Below, one piece after another: positions 7,642 through 15,555 of a stretch of 64,000 nt of DNA (position 1 is its first letter; each line of letters starts with the position of its first letter). The position numbers were made by a program, and so were the translations under genes. This stretch comes from Paraglaciecola chathamensis S18K6 (GTDB taxonomy: Bacteria > Pseudomonadota > Gammaproteobacteria > Enterobacterales > Alteromonadaceae): NCBI GenBank assembly GCA_000314955.1, contig BAEM01000040.1:1-64000 (forward strand), written 5' to 3'. The notes below the pieces were generated by a model. That model had not been told where the DNA came from, did no database searches, and saw nothing but the letters and a program-made list of their open reading frames with translations.

Positions 7642-8028
7642 ATGATTGGTTACGTAACGGTTGGAACAGCTGATTTAGCAAAGTCAGGAGCATTTTATGA
7701 TGCTTTGTTAGGAACATTAGGGGCAACACGGTTTATGGAAGAGCCTGATTACTTTATTGCATGGGCAAAAGCACCGGGTGAGCCGTCACTTGGGGTGGCA
7801 TTGCCATTTAATAAAGAACCCGCGACTGTAGGTAATGGCACTATGGTGGCGATTGCATTAGAAACCCCAGAGCAAGTGGATGCGTTTTACCACAAGGCAC
7901 TAGCGTTAGGCGCAACCAGTGAAGGAGATGTTGGCTTTCGCCCAGCGGATGCCAAATCAGGTTTTTATGCCGGGTATTTTAGGGACCTAGATGGCAATAA
8001 GCTCAATGTCTTTTGTATCGTAAACTAA
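7642..8028 (+). CDS. VOC-family (glyoxalase-like) protein
   Basis: 128 aa from ATG 7642, which has AGGAG 6 bp upstream; the in-frame start at 7606 would add 12 unlikely residues. A single vicinal-oxygen-chelate fold: GYVTVGTADLAKSGAFYDALLGTLGA at the N-terminus and YAGYFRDLDGNKLNVF at the C-terminus, the usual YFRDPDGN motif. Members bind metals and act as glyoxalases, dioxygenases or resistance proteins; the substrate cannot be read here. Control by the divergent YafY-type regulator is likely. Confidence 0.9.
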   Translation: MIGYVTVGTADLAKSGAFYDALLGTLGATRFMEEPDYFIAWAKAPGEPSLGVALPFNKEPATVGNGTMVAIALETPEQVDAFYHKALALGATSEGDVGFRPADAKSGFYAGYFRDLDGNKLNVFCIVN

Positions 8029-8121
8029 CGCCTTTTGCCCTTTCACTGGAAACTTCAGCTGTGCTGAGAGTTTTATTCGCAGCAACACAGTGGGAAAGTC
8101 AGTTAGTGTAAACTAGACGCT

Positions 8122-8160
8122 AAAAGCCCTGAGCTGAAAGGACAAAGCTCAGGGCTTTTT
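8122..8160 (+). terminator. Rho-independent terminator after the VOC gene
   Basis: AAAAGCCCTGAGCT (8122-8135), 10-nt loop, AGCTCAGGGCTTTTT (8146-8160). Strong GC stem with a T tail; A-rich on the other side, so it may work in both directions. Confidence 0.88.
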
Positions 8161-8417
8161 GTCTTTCAGCGTATTCAGTGTTTATTTCAGAAAGTGTAAA
8201 GGCAACCTTTACACTATTGTTGGAGAAAAGTGCTGTTATCTGCGTTAGCATATCGTGTTCCAGTATTCATCATTACTGCATTCGAACTTTATACACCTAT
8301 AGCATTCTAAGGCGTACATGAAGGAAGCGCGATGTCGTTTTCATGGTGTGTTTAATTGAATACGCGCAGTGTTAAAACCCAAATATCCAATCTACTGAAT
8401 AATTTAAGGACTTTTAT
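8161..8417. other. Upstream region of the DUF2780 gene
   Basis: With the terminator, this fills a 389-bp gap. An AAGGA ribosome site lies at 8406-8410. No convincing promoter hexamers, repeats or small gene seen. Confidence 0.4.
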
Positions 8418-8996
8418 ATGAAAAGCAGCATGAAAATATCTTCTGTTTTACTGATCACCACTTTGACGTTGTCATCACAAGCACTGGCGAATGACACGGT
8501 CGACAAATTGAAAGGATTGTTGGGCAATACTAGCAGTACACAAACAAGCCAAGCTGAAGCGTCAGAGGCATCTGAGTCATTAGATATAGCGAGTTTAGTT
8601 AGCATGGTGTCTGATAATCTAGGTGTGAGTGAAGAGCAGTCGCAAGGCGGAGTTGCTTCAATTTTTGTTTATGCCAAAGAGAACCTTTCTAGCGGAGAAT
8701 ATACACAACTTGCTGCAAATCTTCCTGGTTTAGACAGCCTGATGGACTATGTTCCAGAGGTGTCTGCGGACTCATCGTCAAATAGCTCTGCTGTGTCAGG
8801 CTTACTGAACAAGGCCTCAGAATATAGCTCGTCATTAAGCAGCATAAATGAATTGAAGAAGCAATTTGAAGCGTTAGGGTTAGATGCTGATATGATCAGC
8901 AGCTTCGTTACCCAGATAAATGCTTATCTTAGTGGTGATAGCGATACTCAAGCATTGCTTCAATCTGGGCTAGGTAAATTAACGTCTTTGCTTTAA
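8418..8996 (+). CDS. DUF2780-like secreted protein
   Basis: 192 aa. Signal peptide 1-24 (ILSSQALA-type end, cleavage near ALA|ND). The mature part is Ser/Ala-rich and helical, with the VSDNLGVSEEQSQGGVASIFVYAKENLSSGEY stretch that I associate with DUF2780 proteins, and a C-terminal helical pair. Function unknown; a periplasmic location is predicted. RBS AAGGA is 7 bp before ATG 8418; a second ATG four codons later is possible. It is transcribed toward the DUF748 gene, with a hairpin between them. Confidence 0.8.
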   Translation: MKSSMKISSVLLITTLTLSSQALANDTVDKLKGLLGNTSSTQTSQAEASEASESLDIASLVSMVSDNLGVSEEQSQGGVASIFVYAKENLSSGEYTQLAANLPGLDSLMDYVPEVSADSSSNSSAVSGLLNKASEYSSSLSSINELKKQFEALGLDADMISSFVTQINAYLSGDSDTQALLQSGLGKLTSLL

Positions 8997-9004
8997 TCGA
9001 CCTC

Positions 9005-9040
9005 TGGCGAGCTTATTCACTATCAGTGACGGGCTCGCCA
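9005..9040 (+). terminator. Hairpin between DUF2780 and DUF748 genes
   Basis: TGGCGAGC (9005-9012) and GCTCGCCA (9033-9040), 20-nt loop, no real T-run. It may be a weak terminator or a processing site. A TATAAT at 9045-9050 follows and could be a -10 box for the next gene, but I see no good -35. Confidence 0.4.
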
Positions 9041-9079
9041 TAGCTATAATACTCTTTTCGTTCTAATAACAAGCTTCTT

Positions 9080-12000
9080 ATGTCTTTCAAAAACCTAGCA
9101 AGATCTTTTCAAGCGCAAGCGAAATGGGTACGAATCTCCACCTATTTCATCATTACCTATCTTATTTACGCCTTAATTGTGGGCGTGGTTACTCCGCTGA
9201 TTTTGCAGTCACAGCTACCCAGTGTGTTAAGCGATAAGACAGGGCGTAGTGTTAGTATCGAAAAAATACGTATCAACCCTTTTTTATTGCGTGCAAGCGT
9301 AGCTAATTTCCAAATTAACGAGCAAAGCAGCCAAGCTAAATTTGTACATGTAAATCGTTTAGAGCTTGATATAGGGTTCTGGCAATCTGTTTTTCAATTT
9401 ACTCCCACCATAGAACACATAGACTTGGTTGCACCGTATGTGCACCTATCGCGCTTAGAAGGTGGAGAAGCAACGCGTTTTAATTTCACTGATATCATCG
9501 ATACGTTCAGTCAATCGGCATCGGAACCTACTAAGCCTGAGGAAGAATCGGCTGGAATTCCACATATTCGCATCGGGCATTTTCGCTTAAGCCAAGGCCA
9601 AGTATTGTTGTCTGATAAGGTCAGTGGTACCGATATTGACTATCCAGAATTGGCGTTTGAGCTTAATGATTTAGACACCCAGACCACTTTGGCAGAAATA
9701 TCAGAAGATAAAACCACGCCAAAGACCAAAAACCACTATGTATTTAAGTTGGTCACAGCCGAAGGGGGCACGGTTGCGCTCAATGGCCAGTTTCAGTTGG
9801 CACCGTTTGAAATTAAAGGCAGTGTCGGACTTGCCAACATTGCTTTGGCACCTCTATGGCCATTATCAAACGAGCTGCTTGAGGCCAAATTAACAGACGG
9901 TTTGCTGAACTTTCATATAGATTATTCGCTGTCTGAAGAGCCCAGCGGAGTGCGCGTACGAGCTGCCAATGGTCAACTTAGTCTTTCACAGTTAAGTATT
10001 GCTGACAGCCATAAACCGCGTATCACCTTAGCCCTCATGCAAATCAACGATATGTCGTTAGACACCAAAAGTAAGCAAGTGAATATCAACGATATTCAGC
10101 TTAATAAGCCTTGGCTTGACGGCGAATTTAGCCCAAATGGACTCGATTTAGTCTCTCTGCTGACACCGAAACCAGCGCAGAAAACAGTAGATTCTTCATC
10201 GCAAAATCCTTCTACTACATCGACCACACCAAAGGACACAGCAGAGGAAACTGCGCTATCGCAGCAGGCTGTTTCAACACAAAGCGACGTTAAAGCCAGC
10301 AAAAGTGCACCACACAAAACTGAGCAAGAGTGGCGTGTCATTTTACAGTCTTTTGCTTTAAACGATGGGGAAGTGAAGATACATGAGAGGGCTATTTCTG
10401 ACGGTATGTTTTGGCGAGTTTCTTCAATCAACGCCGCCTCCGGTGTTGTTGATACTCTGTTTGAGCAGCCAATCGACTATTCGTTGAGCCTAGACATTGC
10501 AGGAAACGCCAATGAGTTTCTTACACAAGCGCAGGGTAGTTTGAATACAAAAGGCGCGGTGGCTGTTAACCAGCAAGAAGTGTCAGGTAGTGTTGAGATA
10601 AACCAATTGGCATTATCACAAATTCAGGCTTACTTAACCCCTTATGTCAATCTAGTGGTACAAAATGGCATGGCTGACGTATCCGGCACTTTTACCGCAG
10701 GTGCTGATACCGAAGGCGCAGACAACCCCATGTTATTTCGTGGGCAAGCAAATATTGCAGCCCTGGCAGTGAACGACGGTGATAAGCAAGAGCCTTTGCT
10801 CGAATGGCAAAACATGCAAGTGTTGGGCATCGATTACAACGCTAACGCGAACTCCTTTTCAATAGACAACGTCGCGCTGAATAAGCCTTATGCCAAGCTG
10901 ATTATTGATAAAAGTGGGCAAACTAATATTAGTAATATACTGGTGAAGCAATCTAATGATTCTTCCGATGTTACTGCCAATCAAGATGCGAATGACGAAG
11001 CGGCTAGCGACACTCAAGAATCGTCGTCTTCATCTTCGGTTATGGCTATTCGCGTTGGTGAAATCAGCCTGTCTGATGGCAGTGCTTACTTTGAAGATAA
11101 TTCACTTCGTCCGCGCTTTGCTTCGGGGATAGAATCGCTAAACGGCGCTATTACTGGGTTATCCTCAAGTGCTGAGTCGCCTGCGGAGGTCGATATTAAA
11201 GGGAAGATAGATGGCTATGCTCCCGTGGCGTTAAATGGCGGTATAAACCCATTACTTGATGACATGTTTCTTGATCTTAACTTTTCAGTCAGTGGCGCAG
11301 AATTGACGTCAGTTAATCCTTACTCAGGTACCTATATGGGGCATTTTATTGATAAGGGCTTGTTGTCACTGGATGTTAAATACACACTGCAAAACAATCA
11401 GTTACGTGGTGACAACCATGTGGTGATAGATCAGCTAACTTTGGGCAGAAAAACAGACTCAGATCAGGCGCTTAGTTTGCCTTTAGGGCTGGCTATAGCC
11501 TTACTGCAAGACTCTGATGGGGTCATTGATTTGGGGATGCAAGTGTCCGGTGATTTAGACAACCCAAGCTTTGGGTTTGGCTCAATCATTTTAAAGGCCT
11601 TAGGGAACTTGATCACTAAAGCGGTAACCGCGCCTTTCTCGTTATTAGCAAGTTTAGTGGGCAGTGATGACGAACTAAACGAAATAGACTTTGCACATGG
11701 CTCAGCGGCTCTTTCGGCACAAATGACCGAAAAGCTTAACACATTAGCCGAAGCATTGGCCCAGCGTCCTGGGCTGCGGGTCAATATTGAAGGTACGGTG
11801 GATCAGGTGCCGGATGCCTACGAACTGGCCGAACAAACGTTACAGCGTCAGTTGTTGAAGATCTCCGGAGAAAACACATTCCCAGATGACATTTCAGCCA
11901 GCACGTTTCCGTTAGCTGGCCCCTTTGCTGAGGCGCTCGAAACGCTTTTCAACCAGACGACATCGAAATTGGTTGAGGAAGAGCGTCAAATCGTAAAAGC

Positions 12001-12343
12001 CAAGCTGCAAGAAGGTGATCAAGAAGCAGTGATAGAAGAAACGCGCCTTGCGCAAGCGCTGAGTATAGCGATGTACAACCAGACTAGAAACGCGATTGAC
12101 GTTCCTCGTAGAGCGTTAGGCAAGCTCGCTGATGAACGTGCGAAAGTGATTAAGAGCTTTTTAATCAATAACGCTAATGTGGATGCCAATCGCCTGTTTT
12201 TACTTAACAGTCGCCAACATTTACAACTGGATAAAAGCGCTGCCGAATTAACATTAAAGCGAATTAACATTATAAGCCCTTTTTTATTGGCTGGTAACGT
12301 GAGTTATAAAACGAGGAACGCGCAGTTGATTTACCGTTTTTAA
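9080..12343 (+). CDS. DUF748 (AsmA-like) envelope protein
   Basis: 1087 aa with one N-terminal membrane anchor (about 20-42, STYFIITYLIYALIVGVVTPLIL) and a long periplasmic part of repeated beta-rich segments typical of DUF748/AsmA-like bridge proteins. These are thought to assist outer-membrane assembly or lipid movement. A Ser/Thr-rich low-complexity linker lies at about 365-415 and another at about 630-655. The C-terminal ~230 residues start with an OmpA-like stretch (IDFAHGSAALSAQMTEKLNTLAEAL) that may contact peptidoglycan. No strong ribosome site before ATG 9080. It probably forms its own unit, ended by the terminator at 12378. Confidence 0.87.
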   Translation: MSFKNLARSFQAQAKWVRISTYFIITYLIYALIVGVVTPLILQSQLPSVLSDKTGRSVSIEKIRINPFLLRASVANFQINEQSSQAKFVHVNRLELDIGFWQSVFQFTPTIEHIDLVAPYVHLSRLEGGEATRFNFTDIIDTFSQSASEPTKPEEESAGIPHIRIGHFRLSQGQVLLSDKVSGTDIDYPELAFELNDLDTQTTLAEISEDKTTPKTKNHYVFKLVTAEGGTVALNGQFQLAPFEIKGSVGLANIALAPLWPLSNELLEAKLTDGLLNFHIDYSLSEEPSGVRVRAANGQLSLSQLSIADSHKPRITLALMQINDMSLDTKSKQVNINDIQLNKPWLDGEFSPNGLDLVSLLTPKPAQKTVDSSSQNPSTTSTTPKDTAEETALSQQAVSTQSDVKASKSAPHKTEQEWRVILQSFALNDGEVKIHERAISDGMFWRVSSINAASGVVDTLFEQPIDYSLSLDIAGNANEFLTQAQGSLNTKGAVAVNQQEVSGSVEINQLALSQIQAYLTPYVNLVVQNGMADVSGTFTAGADTEGADNPMLFRGQANIAALAVNDGDKQEPLLEWQNMQVLGIDYNANANSFSIDNVALNKPYAKLIIDKSGQTNISNILVKQSNDSSDVTANQDANDEAASDTQESSSSSSVMAIRVGEISLSDGSAYFEDNSLRPRFASGIESLNGAITGLSSSAESPAEVDIKGKIDGYAPVALNGGINPLLDDMFLDLNFSVSGAELTSVNPYSGTYMGHFIDKGLLSLDVKYTLQNNQLRGDNHVVIDQLTLGRKTDSDQALSLPLGLAIALLQDSDGVIDLGMQVSGDLDNPSFGFGSIILKALGNLITKAVTAPFSLLASLVGSDDELNEIDFAHGSAALSAQMTEKLNTLAEALAQRPGLRVNIEGTVDQVPDAYELAEQTLQRQLLKISGENTFPDDISASTFPLAGPFAEALETLFNQTTSKLVEEERQIVKAKLQEGDQEAVIEETRLAQALSIAMYNQTRNAIDVPRRALGKLADERAKVIKSFLINNANVDANRLFLLNSRQHLQLDKSAAELTLKRINIISPFLLAGNVSYKTRNAQLIYRF

Positions 12344-12377
12344 ACACGTGGTTCTCGCTCATTTATACATGAGTACA

Positions 12378-12409
12378 AAAAATGCCGCTCATATTGGAGC
12401 GGCATTTTT
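12378..12409. terminator. Bidirectional terminator, DUF748 / TonB receptor
   Basis: AAAAATGCCGCTC (12378-12390), loop ATATTG, GAGCGGCATTTTT (12397-12409). Perfect 13-bp arms with A and T runs on either side; it serves the two converging genes. Confidence 0.92.
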
Positions 12410-12435
12410 AAGCTTAGAACGCTTTTTATTACCTC

Positions 12436-15400
12436 TTAATACTTAACACTGACCCCTGCGAACAAGCGAGGGCCATAGTCATTCACTTCCCCTAAATTAC
12501 CTTGCACATAGTAATCCTGAGACTTAGGTGCGCTAAACAGGTTAATCGCCTCAACTTTCACCCGTATATTTTTATTGATTTTGTACGAAGCTCGGGCTTC
12601 CCATACGCCTACTTCATCCACGTAACGTAAACGAGTACCATTGCTGGTATAAGGTTGGAAATACTCGCTGCGGTATTTGTAGATAATCGCCGTATCTAAT
12701 TCGCCTATTTGGTAATACAACTGGCTACTAAACACGTGTTCAGAAAAACCCGGTACAGACCCTGGTGGAATAATTCCAGCAGTAAGCTGTGTGGTGTTGC
12801 CGTCTAAATCGGTAATAAAGGTGTCGCCGTACAAGCTATCTTCAAACTCGAAATCAGTATCTGCATAGTTGTAGCCTATTTTAATACCGATACCGCTATC
12901 CCAGCGGTATGCGATAGAAGTTTCAATACCGAACAAGTCAGCTTCGTCATCTGTAGTAACCGAGTTTGTTACTGGTAATGCGAACGTTTCTCCATCAATT
13001 TCAAAGTTCTCTAACACGGTTTGTTGTTGGAATCCCCCTTGGAATTGTTTGTAGTAGAAGCCAAACGCAAAGATTGAATCCTCGTTTGGATACCATTCAA
13101 ACGCCACGTCGTAGTTCCAAGACATCAAAGGCTGGGTGTTCGGGTTACCAGAACCGTTTACCCCTACAAGTAAATCTGACAAAGAGGTCGGAGCAATGTC
13201 ATCATCCGTTTGGAATGTGCGGCTGTAACCCATATCAGCTGGGTCTGCGCGTGACATACCTCGATAAATACCGCCGCGTAGCAATATATCATCGCTGTAA
13301 TTTACGACTAGGTTAAAGCTAGGCAATACTTCAGTGTAATCGCCACCACCCTCAATACGTTCTAACGAATCACCGGTTACAAGGCTTAACACACCTAGAT
13401 CATCTGCTACGACATCAAAAGTGTTTCTAAAACCGATGGAGGTAACTTCTGTATCAACCACCCGCACACCGAAGTTACCGCGTACTAATTTACCAAACAT
13501 TTCAGTGTCGTAGCTTGTCATGACGTAAGCTGAGTTGGTTTTTTCTGTGACGTCTATGGTGCCACTGTTTTCGTACTCTAACTCAGGGTAAGCGAATTCT
13601 GCGCCTTGAGATGCGGCGACTGCTCGCGAGAAGCATAAATTGTCATAGGTAGCCCATGACGATCCTGTACCGCTATCAATTACATTACCTTCGCTGTCTA
13701 CATGGGTCACTAAGTTGCCGTCAGACACTTCAGATAAAAAATCTGATTCTGGGAAGTCTTTTTGACAGCTTTCTAACACCTCTAGGGCTGTGGTATTACT
13801 CGTGTCTAATGTGTATTCATTTCTTGAGCCATTACCCTGACTGCCGCCATACTGAGTAAAGCTCAATTCTGATGTTCTAAGGCCTGCTTGCACACTGGTG
13901 AATACCTCACCATCTAGGGCGTATTCGAAATCGAGACGGGCTGATTTAATTTCGTTGTCTCGGGTGTTTTCTCTATCAATACGCGTGCGCAGGCTGTCAG
14001 TAAAGTTGCTGATATCTGTTAAATCTATATCTGTAACGGTAAAGTTTGGAATATTCTCACCCATATCCCAGCTAAAGAATTGCCTGTCGGCGGTGCGGCC
14101 TCTATTAGAGACCTGCAGTTCTTCACGTTCGGTTTTAGAATAAGAGACATCGAAATTGATGGTTAGCGCATCGGTAGCATAATGCTCAACGTTTAAACCG
14201 TAACCACGGTAGTTTTCTTCTCGAGAAAACTGCTCACCGGCAGACTCAATGCGGTCTTGTCCTTCCCAGTGCAATATTCCACCTACACTGTTGGTAACCA
14301 AAGTCGGGCCAGTTAATCCCGGGATGGCGCGTTTTTGTAAAAATATTAAATCGTGACGTGATTCTTGTTGAATACGGTCAGATACTTGGGCATCGAAATT
14401 GATATCCCATGCCTCAGAAGGCTGAAATTGCAATGCTAAAAACAGTGCATCACGTTCGTCCGAGGTTTCATTTTGGCGAAAACTACGACTACTGCCAGTC
14501 CAAGCGTATGGGCTGGTGTCGCTCACTGCCTTACCTGTTTCAGGATCAATTTCAGTATCGTAACCTTGGTTGCTGCTGCCGTTAACTTGATCCTCACAAT
14601 CGCCGGCACTACTACGATAAAAACCTTCATTGGTGTTGGTTGGGTCGTTTAAACATGCCCACAAAGATGACCCTGTAGGGCTCGAGCTTCTGTACTCTGC
14701 TTCAGGTTGGCTAATATCTTGGCGCTGTACACCAAAAGACACCCCAAGTGCTTGGCCATTATCGAACTCGAATTGGTCAACATAACTAAAGGTACCTCTA
14801 AACCCTAAATCTCCTTGAAATGAATTGTCTACATTGCCTTCATCGGGATTGTAGTTGGCTTTGATTTCACCTTGAAAGCGCTGTTTGCCGAAATCAAGTG
14901 GCTGCACTGTTTCCAAGGAAATAACCCCAGCTACCCCCCCTTCAATCATAGAAGCATCTTGGGTTTTATAGATCGCGACCTTTTTGACTAATTCAGATGG
15001 AAACTGAGAGAAGTTAACAGAGCGATCGCCACTGCCGTTGGTCGCTTGGCGGCCATTGATATGTGTGGCGCTCAAAAATGGCCCTAGGCCTCGAATGGTA
15101 ATTTCTGTCGCGCCGCCGTTTTCACGATGAGACGCTGCACCGGTAATAGACTCGAGTGCTTCACCAATAGAGAGCGCAGGTAAATCGCCAATATCCTCAG
15201 AAGAAAGACCATCTACCACGGTGGTAGATTCGCGTTTTATGGCTATTTGGTCTTGGATTGTCCTGCGGGTGCCTACAACATCAATAACCTCAAGTTCTGC
15301 TTCGTTTTCGTCTGTTACATTTTGCGCTTCTTGTGCATGTAAGGTAAATGCCGTCGTACTCGCAATACTTGCGAAAATAGCGGTTTTTAACCACTTAGCA

Positions 15401-15477
15401 ACTGGGCGCAATTTAAATTCTTGACCCTCTATTTTTTTAGTAATAGAGGTATTCGTGTGTGATGTGTTCAGCGACAT
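12436..15477 (-). CDS. TonB-dependent outer-membrane receptor (alginate oligosaccharide locus)
   Basis: 1013 aa. Signal peptide to about residue 48 (TTAFTLHAQE). TonB-box-like ELEVIDVVG near 61-69, plug domain about 75-200 (IGEALESITGAASHRENGGATEITIRGLGP), then a 22-strand-type barrel ending in the aromatic terminus VSVKY. Imports large substrates using TonB energy. GGAG lies 8 bp before ATG 15477. It follows the PL6-fold gene by about 78 bp on the same strand, so the two probably form one transcript, and lies near a PL7 alginate lyase. Alginate oligosaccharides are therefore the likely substrate (inferred from context). Confidence 0.93.
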   Translation of the reverse strand: MSLNTSHTNTSITKKIEGQEFKLRPVAKWLKTAIFASIASTTAFTLHAQEAQNVTDENEAELEVIDVVGTRRTIQDQIAIKRESTTVVDGLSSEDIGDLPALSIGEALESITGAASHRENGGATEITIRGLGPFLSATHINGRQATNGSGDRSVNFSQFPSELVKKVAIYKTQDASMIEGGVAGVISLETVQPLDFGKQRFQGEIKANYNPDEGNVDNSFQGDLGFRGTFSYVDQFEFDNGQALGVSFGVQRQDISQPEAEYRSSSPTGSSLWACLNDPTNTNEGFYRSSAGDCEDQVNGSSNQGYDTEIDPETGKAVSDTSPYAWTGSSRSFRQNETSDERDALFLALQFQPSEAWDINFDAQVSDRIQQESRHDLIFLQKRAIPGLTGPTLVTNSVGGILHWEGQDRIESAGEQFSREENYRGYGLNVEHYATDALTINFDVSYSKTEREELQVSNRGRTADRQFFSWDMGENIPNFTVTDIDLTDISNFTDSLRTRIDRENTRDNEIKSARLDFEYALDGEVFTSVQAGLRTSELSFTQYGGSQGNGSRNEYTLDTSNTTALEVLESCQKDFPESDFLSEVSDGNLVTHVDSEGNVIDSGTGSSWATYDNLCFSRAVAASQGAEFAYPELEYENSGTIDVTEKTNSAYVMTSYDTEMFGKLVRGNFGVRVVDTEVTSIGFRNTFDVVADDLGVLSLVTGDSLERIEGGGDYTEVLPSFNLVVNYSDDILLRGGIYRGMSRADPADMGYSRTFQTDDDIAPTSLSDLLVGVNGSGNPNTQPLMSWNYDVAFEWYPNEDSIFAFGFYYKQFQGGFQQQTVLENFEIDGETFALPVTNSVTTDDEADLFGIETSIAYRWDSGIGIKIGYNYADTDFEFEDSLYGDTFITDLDGNTTQLTAGIIPPGSVPGFSEHVFSSQLYYQIGELDTAIIYKYRSEYFQPYTSNGTRLRYVDEVGVWEARASYKINKNIRVKVEAINLFSAPKSQDYYVQGNLGEVNDYGPRLFAGVSVKY

Positions 15478-15555
15478 TTCGAGATCTCCGTTGTGTCTTT
15501 TAATGTATATAAGGCAGCTTGATGCATGTTTGCTCTGGCTTGCGTAGGCTGTATG